A stretch of DNA of 64,000 bases from CAIQJJ01 sp964606085 (GTDB taxonomy: Bacteria; Chloroflexota; Anaerolineae; Anaerolineales; UBA4823). Made by a program: the position numbers and the translations under genes. Each line of letters starts with the position of its first letter. Position 1 is the stretch's first letter. The notes beneath the pieces were generated by a model. That model had not been told where the DNA came from. It ran no database searches and worked only from the letters and a program-made list of their open reading frames with translations. Where the stretch lies: NCBI GenBank assembly GCA_964606085.1, contig CAZSFD010000013.1:14399-78398 (forward strand). Direction: 5' to 3'. Positions 1 to 9,177 of the stretch are shown one piece after another.

Positions 1-275
1 ATGACGGCGAAATCATTCATATCGCGCAGAAAGACGGTGGTTTTGACCACGTTTTCGAGTGACGTCCCGGCGGCCTCGAGGATGGCCTGTAAATTGCTCA
101 GCGCCTGGCGGGTTTCGGCTTCGACGCCCCCGGGAACGATGGCGCCCGTCACCGGGTCAATACCCAATTGCCCGGCAGTGAACACCAGGTTGCCCACCTT
201 GACCCCAACGGAATATGGCCCAATCGCTTTGGGCGCTTGATCGGTCGTAACGATTTGTTTGCCTGCTGTTGACAT
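1..275 (-). CDS. RidA/YjgF family enamine/imine deaminase, truncated by the window edge
   Basis: The first 91 residues of a RidA (YjgF/YER057c/UK114) protein are present; the C-terminus lies outside the window. RidA proteins hydrolyse reactive enamine/imine intermediates released by PLP enzymes. Visible family signatures are GPYS near residue 20, then VFTAGQLGIDP, the GGVEAETRQAL helix and NVVKTTVFLRDM, all in the usual spacing. The ATG at 273-275 follows a strong AGGAGG ribosome-binding site read on the minus strand. The key C-terminal Arg and Glu residues cannot be checked. It is transcribed divergently from recA, with a palindromic repeat between them. Confidence 0.9.
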   Translation of the reverse strand, partial: MSTAGKQIVTTDQAPKAIGPYSVGVKVGNLVFTAGQLGIDPVTGAIVPGGVEAETRQALSNLQAILEAAGTSLENVVKTTVFLRDMNDFAV

Positions 276-283
276 ACGGCCTC

Positions 284-363
284 CTAACCCGCATAAAGCG
301 GAACGACCAGCGCACTAATCCAGAAAAGTCTTGTTTTTTGTGCAAAGATTTCACGGGTTAGGC
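284..363. repeat. Dispersed palindromic repeat, family B, copy 1
   Basis: About 80 bp bounded by the inverted ends CTAACCCG and CGGGTTAG, with an inner CTTGTTTTTTGTGCAA segment. Closely related copies lie at 25111-25162 (internally deleted) and 38993-39073. All three are intergenic. No open reading frame or known function is seen. Confidence 0.8.
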
Positions 364-441
364 ACTGAAATTCTCATGGGCGAAACACGGGCGATTATAC
401 TTCACGCGGCCATGAAGGTCAGGAGAGAAACACCGCCCACC

Positions 442-469
442 TTGACAGGTCGAACGTTTGTGCTAAACT
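442..469 (+). promoter_or_regulatory. recA promoter with candidate LexA operator
   Basis: TTGACA (442-447), 16 bp, then TAAACT (464-469) with an upstream TGC that makes an extended -10. Between the hexamers at 451-464 is CGAACGTTTGTGCT, an imperfect match to the Gram-positive LexA box CGAAC-N4-GTTCG (perfect left arm, two mismatches in the right arm). Its position over the promoter core fits an SOS operator. lexA is not in the window. Confidence 0.6.
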
Positions 470-509
470 AATTCTGTCATATTCAAACGCCAACGAATAG
501 GAGTACTGT

Positions 510-1601
<1,092 letters not shown>

Positions 1602-1608
1602 GTTTCTC

Positions 1609-1636
1609 TTGACAGGGAAGTGATTCCGCTTAAAAT
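1609..1636 (+). promoter_or_regulatory. Candidate promoter of the uracil permease gene
   Basis: TTGACA (1609-1614), 16 bp, TAAAAT (1631-1636), immediately after the recA stop codon. If used, it makes a leader of about 150 nt to the permease start that contains two hairpins followed by T tracts (1689-1722 and 1734-1762), an arrangement suited to transcription attenuation. Confidence 0.5.
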
Positions 1637-1688
1637 CGGGCGGAATGAACGCTAAACGCTGGCTGCCACCCTTATCCATTTGCCAATT

Positions 1689-1722
1689 CGCCCACGGAGA
1701 AATGTTTTCCGTGGGCGTTTTG
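1689..1722 (+). terminator. Intrinsic terminator after recA, or leader hairpin of the permease
   Basis: A 10-bp stem (CGCCCACGGA pairing with TCCGTGGGCG) followed by TTTTGTTT. It probably terminates recA transcripts, but it lies downstream of the candidate permease promoter and may also act in that leader. Confidence 0.75.
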
Positions 1723-1733
1723 TTTGTCAGCAC

Positions 1734-1762
1734 AAAATAGAGCCGTGAGGCTCTATTTTTTT
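1734..1762 (+). terminator. Second hairpin, candidate attenuator upstream of the permease
   Basis: AAAATAGAGCC pairs with GGCTCTATTTT around a GTGA loop and continues into an uninterrupted T run. It ends about 28 nt before the permease start codon, so an active terminator here would block permease expression unless antiterminated. No recognisable PyrR binding consensus was found around it. Confidence 0.6.
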
Positions 1763-1790
1763 GCCAAAACCCATCCAATAGGAGAATGAA

Positions 1791-3173
1791 ATGACCGCAT
1801 CTACCAAACCCAAAGTCATGGGCTATTTGCCCAACGACATGCCCCCTATCGGGCAAATTATCTTGCTGGGCTTCCAGCACGCCCTGACCATGTTCCCGGC
1901 AACGGTGCTGGTGGCGCTGCTGGTCGGCTTCCACACCAGCACCGTGTTATTAGCCTCGGGTGTGGCAACGATTGTGGCCTTACTTGGCTCGCGCTTCGGC
2001 GTTGGCAAATTCATCCCGCTTTATTATGGTTCGTCGTTCTCTTACATTGCGGCCATCCTGGCCGTGACCAATGCTTCTTTTGGTCAGCCGGTGAGCGATG
2101 AACTGATCAGCGTGGCGCAGGCGGGCATTATCGTCACAGGGGTCATCAATGTGCTGGTGGGCCTGCTGATCCGCTTTGCGGGCGGCAAAAAGGTGATTGA
2201 TGTGGTGCTGCCGCCGATCATCACCGGTTCGGTGGCGGCGGTGATCGGCTTTGCCTTGGGCAAGGCTGCGCTGGATATGGCTTCAGGCGTGGCTGGCGGG
2301 ATTGCAACCGGCGATATGAAATGGTGGCTTGTGGCGCTGGTTACGCTGTTTGCAACCATCCTGTTTTCCGTTTACTTACAAAATAAGGGTTTCATCGGCA
2401 TGTTGCCCATTTTATTGGGTGCTATCGTCGGCTATGTGGTGGCTGCACTGTTGGGAATGGTGGATTTCGCAGCCATCACCGGCGCGCAGTTCCTTACCGC
2501 CCCGCACATTACCTTGCCCAGTTTCACCAGCGAACTGAGCGCGACGGCCATCATCAGTATTGCCATCATGGCCATTGCCACCATCCCCGAATCGACCGCC
2601 CATCTCTACCAGATTGGTTTGTATGTGGATCACCTGGCCGATGAATTGAAGAAGGAAAAATATGGTCTGAGCGAATATATCGGCTTCAACCTGATTTTGG
2701 ATGGCATCGGGGATATGATCAATGGCTTTTTGGGTGGCGCAGCCGGCACGAACTATGGTGAAAATAACTCGCTGATGGTGATCACCCGCAACTACAGCGG
2801 CGTCTCGCTGATCGCCGCAGGCGTCATCGCCATTCTCATGTCGTTCAGCGGTCATCTGGCAGGCATCGTGGCCTCTGTGCCGACGGCGGTTAGCGGTGGC
2901 CTGGCCATTTACCTGTTTGGCGTGATCGGTATGCAAGGTATTGCGCTGATGATCTCCGAAAAGGTGGATATGTTTGACCCGCGCAACCTGGCCATCGGCG
3001 CGGTGGTGATGGTGATCGGCATTGGCGGGCACATTGGTTTCCCTGGCGGCTTCCTGCCCATGCCCATCTTGCAAAATGTCTTCCCCAATGGCTGGCCGGC
3101 CATTGCCACCGGCGCGGTAGTCGGCATCCTCTTGAACCTGATCTTCCAGATCTTCAAGCCCAGCCAGAAATAA
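1791..3173 (+). CDS. uraA: Uracil permease, NCS2 family
   Basis: A 460-residue nucleobase:cation symporter-2 protein that imports uracil across the cytoplasmic membrane. The N-terminal signature QHALTMFPATVLVALLVG and the many hydrophobic segments (about 12-14) fit UraA/PyrP, and the loop containing IPESTAHLYQIG (about residues 265-276) is the conserved substrate-site Glu region. The start ATG at 1791 follows AGGAG. A strong terminator separates it from the dihydroorotase gene. Location next to pyrimidine synthesis genes supports uracil over xanthine as substrate. The hairpin-rich leader suggests control by attenuation. Confidence 0.9.
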   Translation: MTASTKPKVMGYLPNDMPPIGQIILLGFQHALTMFPATVLVALLVGFHTSTVLLASGVATIVALLGSRFGVGKFIPLYYGSSFSYIAAILAVTNASFGQPVSDELISVAQAGIIVTGVINVLVGLLIRFAGGKKVIDVVLPPIITGSVAAVIGFALGKAALDMASGVAGGIATGDMKWWLVALVTLFATILFSVYLQNKGFIGMLPILLGAIVGYVVAALLGMVDFAAITGAQFLTAPHITLPSFTSELSATAIISIAIMAIATIPESTAHLYQIGLYVDHLADELKKEKYGLSEYIGFNLILDGIGDMINGFLGGAAGTNYGENNSLMVITRNYSGVSLIAAGVIAILMSFSGHLAGIVASVPTAVSGGLAIYLFGVIGMQGIALMISEKVDMFDPRNLAIGAVVMVIGIGGHIGFPGGFLPMPILQNVFPNGWPAIATGAVVGILLNLIFQIFKPSQK

Positions 3174-3193
3174 TCTGGCCTAAAAACCATGCG

Positions 3194-3234
3194 ACAGGGA
3201 TTAGAGAACCGCTTGTTTTCTAATCCCTGTTTTC
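3194..3234 (+). terminator. Intrinsic terminator after uraA
   Basis: A 12-bp perfect stem (ACAGGGATTAGA pairing with TCTAATCCCTGT), a 13-nt loop and a following TTTC. It ends the permease transcript. Confidence 0.85.
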
Positions 3235-3306
3235 ATGCCTGCCAGCCCCACTTGTTGTATACTCATTACAAGCTAACCTATCCCTTGCTACTTGCCCCCT
3301 GCCCCC

Positions 3307-4407
3307 ATGCTCACCCTCCCTGGCCTGATAGACCCCCACGTCCACCTGCGCGAACCCGGCGCAACGCATAAAGAAGATTACGATAGCGGCACCTGTGCCG
3401 CCCTCGCTGGCGGCTTTACGCTGGTGCTGGCCATGCCCAACACGAAGCCGCCCATCTTCGATGCCGCCACGCTCGACCTTGCCCTCGAGTCCGCCCGCCG
3501 CAAAGCGCGCTGCGATTACGCCCAATATGTTGGCGCCGGCCCCGCTAACGCCGAAACTGCCGCCGCCCTGGCTCCACGCGCCGCCGCCCTCAAAATGTAC
3601 CTCGATATGACCTTTGGCCAACTGCGCCTCGATGATATGACCCTCTGGCAGCCACACTTTGCCGCCTACCCGAAGGAATATCCCATCGTGGCGCACTCTG
3701 AAAGCCGCACGATGGCCGCGGCGATTTTATTTGCCGCCATCTACGACCGCCCGGTGCATATCGCCCATGTCTCGCTGAAAGAAGAGATTCTGGTGATCAA
3801 GGCGGCCAAAGAACGCGGTATCAAGGTCACGTGTGAGGTGGGGCCGCATCACCTGTTCCTGGCTGAGGGCGGCATGCCGCTGGCGAACGCTGGCTGCTGC
3901 TGCACGGCTGGACTGCCCGGTGGGCGCGCCGAAGTACGTCCGCGTCTGGCAACGAAGGAAGATGCCGAAGCCCTGTGGGCCAACCTGGATGTGATTGACT
4001 GCTTCGCGACCGATCACGCCCCGCACACGGTTGCTGAAAAAGATGGCGAGAACCCCCCGCCGGGCTTCCCCGGCCTCGAGACGGCCCTGCCGCTGCTGCT
4101 CACCGCCGTCCACGAAGGCCGGCTCACGCTCGATCAATTGGTGGCGCGCATGTACACCAACCCCCAACGCATCTTCCGCCTGCCCCAACAGCCCGAAACC
4201 TGGGTGGATGTGGACGAAGATGCCGAATACGAAATCAGCGCCAGCGAACTGCACTCGCGCTGCGGCTGGACGCCCTTCGATGGCTGGAAGGTGCGTGGCC
4301 GTGTGCGCCGCGTGGTGCTGCGCGGTCGCCAGGCGTTTGGCGATGGGCAGGTTTTGGTGGAAGCGGGTTATGGGCGCGATGTGCGCGCCGTTTTGCGCGC
4401 TGGCTGA
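3307..4407 (+). CDS. pyrC: Dihydroorotase, CAD-like
   Basis: A 366-residue amidohydrolase that cyclises carbamoyl aspartate to dihydroorotate. Zinc-site residues are visible: HVH in DPHVHLREPG (11/13), the likely carboxylated Lys in ALKMYLDMTFG (96), His in PIVAHSES (130), His in HIAHVS (154) and Asp in CFATDHAPHT (236). Both the short length and the sequence (GFPGLETALPLLLTAV, VRRVVLRG near the end) resemble the dihydroorotase domain of animal CAD more than ordinary 430-residue bacterial PyrC. The ATG at 3307 was chosen; a TTG at 3292 in frame is possible. Neither has a Shine-Dalgarno, and a TATACT -10 lies at 3258-3263. It contains an unusual CCC cluster near residues 197-199. Confidence 0.92.
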   Translation: MLTLPGLIDPHVHLREPGATHKEDYDSGTCAALAGGFTLVLAMPNTKPPIFDAATLDLALESARRKARCDYAQYVGAGPANAETAAALAPRAAALKMYLDMTFGQLRLDDMTLWQPHFAAYPKEYPIVAHSESRTMAAAILFAAIYDRPVHIAHVSLKEEILVIKAAKERGIKVTCEVGPHHLFLAEGGMPLANAGCCCTAGLPGGRAEVRPRLATKEDAEALWANLDVIDCFATDHAPHTVAEKDGENPPPGFPGLETALPLLLTAVHEGRLTLDQLVARMYTNPQRIFRLPQQPETWVDVDEDAEYEISASELHSRCGWTPFDGWKVRGRVRRVVLRGRQAFGDGQVLVEAGYGRDVRAVLRAG

Positions 4408-4411
4408 TGGC

Positions 4412-4690
4412 TCAGCGATTTTCCGTCAAGACCCCCGCGATATATTTGTGCAGCACGCTGGAAATGAGCGTTTGATAAGGAATGCCCTCGCGCAGGGCGA
4501 TTTTTTGCAGGCTTAACAGATCGTTTTCAGAAATGCGGATATTGACCCGTTTATCTTTGCGAAAGGTGGCGCGCGCGTAGGCCTGATATTGCCCCTTTTG
4601 CTCCTGGATATTTTGAACTGCCTGCCACTCCTCGTTTTCGTAAGAGGCCAGCAATTCCAGCTCATCTTGGGTCAATTTCAAATCACTCAT
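4412..4690 (-). CDS. BrnA/CopG-like antitoxin
   Basis: About 92 residues. The C-terminal part, KDKRVNIRISENDLLSLQ followed by a helix and TLISSVLHKYI, has the strand-helix-helix pattern of ribbon-helix-helix antitoxins, which bind operator DNA and neutralise the partner toxin. The ATG at 4690 has AGGTGG upstream and overlaps the toxin stop by 8 bp; a GTG three codons earlier is possible. Its stop lies 4 bp from the end of pyrC on the opposite strand. Family assignment is by pattern only. Confidence 0.8.
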   Translation of the reverse strand: MSDLKLTQDELELLASYENEEWQAVQNIQEQKGQYQAYARATFRKDKRVNIRISENDLLSLQKIALREGIPYQTLISSVLHKYIAGVLTENR

Positions 4691-4967
4691 TTGAACCACC
4701 TTTCAGATAATCTCTCGTTGCCTTGCGGCTTGGGATGATCGTTTTCAAGAAAACCTCGCGCGTGTTTTCAACGAAAGGAACCAGATACATATACCCGCGC
4801 ACCTGTACAATGAAAATTTTTTGCCCTGGATATTTCTCCGGGTTGGAATGTTCTACAATCATCCGTAAATACCCTTGTTCGATGTGAAGGACAATCTCCT
4901 CGAATGAGATGTCCCGCTCTTTTTTCAACCAGGCGTTTTTCTCGTCATTCCAATTGAAAATTTTCAT
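4683..4967 (-). CDS. BrnT-like toxin
   Basis: About 94 residues. FNWNDEKNAWLKKERDISF at the N-terminus and TIIPSRKATRDYL at the C-terminus match the BrnT-type ribonuclease toxin pattern (a compact RelE-like fold). It is followed by its antitoxin with an 8-bp overlap, which is the toxin-first order usual for this family. The ATG at 4967 is preferred over an upstream in-frame start because TGCTACAAT, an extended -10, ends 6 nt before it, which implies a leaderless transcript. The pair faces pyrC and pyrB convergently and divergently, separating two pathway genes. Confidence 0.8.
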   Translation of the reverse strand: MKIFNWNDEKNAWLKKERDISFEEIVLHIEQGYLRMIVEHSNPEKYPGQKIFIVQVRGYMYLVPFVENTREVFLKTIIPSRKATRDYLKGGSNE

Positions 4968-4973
4968 GAATAA

Positions 4974-4982
4974 ATTGTAGCA
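4974..4982 (-). promoter_or_regulatory. Extended -10 of the toxin-antitoxin operon
   Basis: Read on the minus strand this is TGCTACAAT, ending 6 nt before the toxin ATG, so transcription would begin at or next to the start codon. No convincing -35 is seen. Confidence 0.5.
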
Positions 4983-5031
4983 CTTTGTGTGCCGATTGGC
5001 AACAACTTTCAAGAATCAAGGAGTCATAACC

Positions 5032-6015
5032 ATGCCTGCTCAAACTTCTAACCTTCACCTGCCCTTTGGCGAAAACAAACAAGCCCCCTGGCTGGGCAAA
5101 GATATTCTCTCCGTCAGGCAATTCAGTCGCGACGACCTGGAATATGTGTTTGGCGTGGCGCACGAAATGCGCGAGATGGTGGCGCGTGTGGGTACGTTTG
5201 ACCTGCTCAAGGGCAAAATCCTCGCCAACCTGTTTTACGAGCCATCCACGCGCACCTCGTCGTCGTTTACGGCGGCCATGGAGCGGTTGGGCGGCAGCGT
5301 CATCCCGATCAACGAGGTGCGTTATTCGTCGGTCTCGAAGGGCGAGAGCCTGCCCGACACGGTGCGCACGCTGGAATGCTATGCCGATGTGATTGTGCTG
5401 CGCCACCCCGAAGTGGGCGCTGCCGCAATGGCCGCCAAAGCCGCCCGAAAACCGGTGATCAACGCCGGCGATGGTGTGGGTGAGCATCCCACCCAGGCCT
5501 TGCTCGACACCTTCACCATCTTCGAGGAACTCGGTGTGGGCGTGGTGGACGGCCTGACGGTGACGATGCTCGGCGACCTGAAATATGGCCGCACGGTGCA
5601 TTCGCTGGCGCGCCTGCTCTCGTTATACAAGGTCAAATTGAATTACGTTTCGCCCGATATTTTACGCATGCCCCAGGAAGTGATGGATGAAGTGGCCGAG
5701 AAGGGCATTCCGCAAAACGAGTACACCAGTCTCGATGCGGTATTGCCCGATACCGATGTCCTCTATGTGACGCGCGTGCAAAAAGAACGCTTCAGCGACG
5801 AAGCGGTTTACGAAAGCGTCAAGGGCGCTTTTGTGATCAACCCGGCGATCATGCAGGCGGCGAAGAAGGAGATGATTGTGATGCACCCCCTGCCGCGGGT
5901 CGGTGAAATTGCCTATGAGTTTGACGATGACCCGCGAGCGGCGTATTTCCGCCAGATGGAATATGGCCTGTATGTGCGTATGGCTTTGCTGGCGATGGTG
6001 TTGGGCAAGGCTTAG
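5032..6015 (+). CDS. pyrB: Aspartate carbamoyltransferase catalytic chain, CAD-like
   Basis: A 327-residue enzyme that condenses carbamoyl phosphate and aspartate in pyrimidine synthesis. The carbamoyl-phosphate motif STRTSSSF (72-79), LRHPEVG with His125, GEHPTQALLD and MHPLPRVGEI are intact. VLYVTRVQKERF and the end DPRAAYFRQMEYGLYVRMAL strongly recall the ATCase domain of eukaryotic CAD. The ATG at 5032 follows AAGGAG at good spacing; an upstream in-frame start lacks one. No regulatory pyrI is adjacent. It follows dihydroorotase, interrupted only by the opposite-strand toxin-antitoxin pair, and ends at a clear terminator. Confidence 0.95.
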   Translation: MPAQTSNLHLPFGENKQAPWLGKDILSVRQFSRDDLEYVFGVAHEMREMVARVGTFDLLKGKILANLFYEPSTRTSSSFTAAMERLGGSVIPINEVRYSSVSKGESLPDTVRTLECYADVIVLRHPEVGAAAMAAKAARKPVINAGDGVGEHPTQALLDTFTIFEELGVGVVDGLTVTMLGDLKYGRTVHSLARLLSLYKVKLNYVSPDILRMPQEVMDEVAEKGIPQNEYTSLDAVLPDTDVLYVTRVQKERFSDEAVYESVKGAFVINPAIMQAAKKEMIVMHPLPRVGEIAYEFDDDPRAAYFRQMEYGLYVRMALLAMVLGKA

Positions 6016-6025
6016 TGGCGCTCCG

Positions 6026-6060
6026 GGGCTGGCATTGCGCTGCCAATGCCAGCCCTTTTC
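6026..6060 (+). terminator. Intrinsic terminator after pyrB
   Basis: A 12-bp perfect stem (GGGCTGGCATTG pairing with CAATGCCAGCCC), a 6-nt loop and a TTTTC tail, 11 bp after the pyrB stop. Confidence 0.88.
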
Positions 6061-6161
6061 TATTTACGCAAATCAAACCAATGTATGCCCGAATACTCTG
6101 TAAAATAATGATGAAGTTTGCCTGAGGGAAAATCTGCCATAACCCGGTTTGCATCCTTCTT

Positions 6162-9095
6162 ATGACCAATCTACCGCCTACTTCTGCTGTCCCATTGTTT
6201 GACTACACCGATACCGCCCGTATCGAGCGCCTGATTGGGGCGATTGTGCGCCTGTCGTTGGGTATCCTGGCTGCGGCCATGTTGATTGTTTTCTTGCTGC
6301 AAGGTTTTTCCATTGCAATGCCCCGCGGTGCATATTTGCTGGCCTTGCTGGCGAGTGCAACCGTGTTCTTGATCGCCGCTTTGCTGGTGCGCTTGCGTCA
6401 GGTGTTGGTGGCGGCGTTGTTTTTGCCGGCTTCGATGTGGGTGCTGATCTCGGCGCTGGTGTTTTTCACCGGCGGGATGCAAAGCCCTGGCTTTGTTTTT
6501 TATGCGGTGGTGGCTGTTTTGGCGGCGATGTTGACGGGGGTGGGCGCGGGCGGTCTCTATCTGCTTCTGATGTTTTTGATCAGTGCGGGATTTGTCTATG
6601 CCGAACAGGTTGGCTGGCTGCCGTCACCGATCCTGAACGAGGTCACCGCCGTCGAGTGGGCCCTGGCATACGGGTTGTCCTTTTTATGGGCAATGGGGTT
6701 GATTTACATCAACGTGATAGACTTGCGCCGACTGCTGCTCCACAGCCGCCAGAGCGAAGAGGCGCTCAAAGAAAACAACCGCGAACTGCATGCCATGCGT
6801 GTTTCGTTGCAAAACTACGCCCGCTCGCTCGAACGGCGTGTGGTTCACCTGCAAGTGGCCGCCGAGATTGCCCGTGAAGCTACCTTGCTGGATAAAATGG
6901 ATGACCTGCTCAACCGCGCTGTTACGCTCGTGCGTGACCGGTTTGGCTTCTACCATGCGGGGATATTCCTGGTCGAAAACGATTATGCGGTTTTGCGCGC
7001 GGCCACCGGCGAGGCTGGCGCGGCCATGCTGGCGGCGCAGCACCAACTGAAGGTGGGGGAGGTGGGCATCGTGGGCTATGTCACTGGCACAGGCCAGCCA
7101 CGCATCGCCCTCGATGTGGGCACCGATGCCGCTTATTTTCGCAACCCCTACCTGCCTGAAACACGTTCCGAGATGGCCGTTCCCTTGCAAGTGGGCCGTC
7201 AAATCATTGGCGCCCTCGATGTGCAGAGCCGCCAGGCCAATGCCTTTCACAGTGAAGATATCGCCATTTTGCAAACGCTCTCAGACCAGTTAGCCATTGC
7301 CATCGAAAATGCCCGCCTGTATGAGTCTGCCCAACGTCGTCTGGATGAACTGACCACCCTGCACGCCGTAGCGCTGGCCGCCGCCGAAGCCACCTCACAA
7401 GACGAATTGATCGAACGCGCCACGCAGTTGATCGGCGAGAAGCTCTACCCCAATAACTTTGGCATCCTGCTGGTAGATGATGCGGCAGGCGTCCTGCGTT
7501 TCCACCCCTCGTATCGCGGCCTCGATGACGCCTTGAAACAGGTTGCCTACCCGGTTGGGCAGGGCGTCATTGGGCGGGTGGCTGCCGATGGCCGGGTGAT
7601 GCGTGTTTCAGAAGTGACCCGCCAGCCGGCCTATCTCGATATACACGCCGGGATGCAATCTGAGTTATGTGTGCCGCTCAACGTGGGCGGCCAGGTTATC
7701 GGCGTGATCAATGCCGAGCATACTCGTTCGGGGGCATTTACCCAGGCCGACGAACGTTTGCTGCTGGCCTTTTCGGGGCAGTTAGCCACGGCTATCGAAA
7801 AGGTGCGTCTGTTCGAACTGGCTACCCGGCGCGCTGCCGCCCTCGAAGCCTTGCGTCAGGCCGGGTTGAGCATCACCGCCAACCTCGAGGTGATGGCCGT
7901 TTTCGAGGCCATTTTGCAGCACACCGTTAAACTGGTGCAATGCGATTCGGCCCGCATCTACCGTTACGATGGCAAAACACTCATCTTTGGCACAGCCCTG
8001 GGGCGCGATGGCAAACCGCATGGGCCGATCCCGCCCCCGCGCCCGCAAGGCCTCACCTACACGGTGGCCCGCACAGGTCAGCGGATGGTCGTCTCTGACG
8101 TGACCCGGCACGCCTTGTTCGCCAACCTGTACAGCCAGGGCGCTCTGGCTGGCCTGCCCTTGCGCTGCGGCGAGGATGTGATCGGCGTGATGAACATCGT
8201 CTTCGAGAAAACCCCGCACCACTTTGACGCCTTTGAACTGCATGTGCTGGAACTGTTGGCCGACTCAGCCGCCATTGCCCTGACCAATGCCCAGCTCTAT
8301 GCCGATGCGCAAGAGCGCGCCCGGGCGCTTTCGCTGGCGCTGGCCGAACGCGAAGAACTCGACCGCCTGAAGGATGAATTGATCCAAAACGTCTCTCACG
8401 AATTGCGCACGCCGGTTGCCATCATCCGCGGCTATGCCGACCTGTTGGCGCAGGAAGAATTGGGCGCGCTCTTACCCGAACAGGCCGATGCGGTGGCGGT
8501 CATTGCCCGGCGCGTTACGCTGTTGGGCAAAATTGTGGATGATTTGACGACAATGATGGAAACGGAGGCCAGGCCAGCCTATCGCGAAAGCGTTCAACTG
8601 GCCGAACTGGTGCAGCGGGTGGTGCAAGATTTCCACACCTCGCTGGCAAACGCCGGTCTGACGCTGGCGCTCGATTTACCCCGGCAGGCCCCCCTGGTGC
8701 AGGGCAACGCTGCCCATCTCACCCGCCTGGTGGATAACTTGATCGGCAACGCCATTAAATTCACGCCGGTTGGCGGCACGATCGGCGTTTCGCTGTCTTT
8801 CGATCAGGCCGTTGTCCAATTGCAGGTGTGCGATTCGGGGGTGGGCATCCCGTCTGATAAGCTCACGCGCATCTTCGACCGTTTTTACCAGGTGGACGGC
8901 AGCACCACCCGGCGGTATGGCGGCACCGGCCTCGGCCTGGCCCTGGTCAAGGAGATAGCCGTGGCGCATGGCGGCCAGGTCAGCGTGGAGAGCGAAGTGG
9001 GCCGCGGCAGCACATTTACCATCACACTACCGTTGGAAGGCGCTTTGCCCATCGAGGCGGCGCAGACAAGGATTTTAGATACAAGCGAAAAGTGA
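6162..9095 (+). CDS. Membrane sensor histidine kinase with three GAF domains
   Basis: 977 residues. The N-terminus has about five transmembrane segments (residues 25-195), then a coiled coil, three GAF-type sensor domains (about 230-385, 395-550, 565-710), a HisKA domain with the phospho-acceptor in VSHELRTP (His near 746) and a HATPase domain with N-box NLIGNAIKF, G1 DSGVGIP and G2 GGTGLGLAL. Each GAF begins with a similar helix and contains an AVPL- or CVPL-like strand. It probably senses small molecules or redox state and phosphorylates an unlinked regulator; none is adjacent. The ATG at 6162 lacks a Shine-Dalgarno. Confidence 0.9.
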   Translation: MTNLPPTSAVPLFDYTDTARIERLIGAIVRLSLGILAAAMLIVFLLQGFSIAMPRGAYLLALLASATVFLIAALLVRLRQVLVAALFLPASMWVLISALVFFTGGMQSPGFVFYAVVAVLAAMLTGVGAGGLYLLLMFLISAGFVYAEQVGWLPSPILNEVTAVEWALAYGLSFLWAMGLIYINVIDLRRLLLHSRQSEEALKENNRELHAMRVSLQNYARSLERRVVHLQVAAEIAREATLLDKMDDLLNRAVTLVRDRFGFYHAGIFLVENDYAVLRAATGEAGAAMLAAQHQLKVGEVGIVGYVTGTGQPRIALDVGTDAAYFRNPYLPETRSEMAVPLQVGRQIIGALDVQSRQANAFHSEDIAILQTLSDQLAIAIENARLYESAQRRLDELTTLHAVALAAAEATSQDELIERATQLIGEKLYPNNFGILLVDDAAGVLRFHPSYRGLDDALKQVAYPVGQGVIGRVAADGRVMRVSEVTRQPAYLDIHAGMQSELCVPLNVGGQVIGVINAEHTRSGAFTQADERLLLAFSGQLATAIEKVRLFELATRRAAALEALRQAGLSITANLEVMAVFEAILQHTVKLVQCDSARIYRYDGKTLIFGTALGRDGKPHGPIPPPRPQGLTYTVARTGQRMVVSDVTRHALFANLYSQGALAGLPLRCGEDVIGVMNIVFEKTPHHFDAFELHVLELLADSAAIALTNAQLYADAQERARALSLALAEREELDRLKDELIQNVSHELRTPVAIIRGYADLLAQEELGALLPEQADAVAVIARRVTLLGKIVDDLTTMMETEARPAYRESVQLAELVQRVVQDFHTSLANAGLTLALDLPRQAPLVQGNAAHLTRLVDNLIGNAIKFTPVGGTIGVSLSFDQAVVQLQVCDSGVGIPSDKLTRIFDRFYQVDGSTTRRYGGTGLGLALVKEIAVAHGGQVSVESEVGRGSTFTITLPLEGALPIEAAQTRILDTSEK

Positions 9096-9105
9096 CACCT
9101 GACAC

Positions 9106-9150
9106 TTGGTAAGGGTTTGTCTGACAAGCATAATGATTAACACGCGTTAA
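9106..9150 (+). promoter_or_regulatory. Candidate promoter and operator-like palindrome of the oxidoreductase operon
   Basis: TTGGTA (9106-9111), 17 bp, CATAAT (9129-9134). Just downstream, TTAAC-N4-GTTAA at 9137-9150 is a short inverted repeat over the predicted transcription start, which could be an operator. The repressor is unknown. Confidence 0.4.
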
Positions 9151-9177
9151 CCACTCTCATCTTTGTAGGAGGTACGA

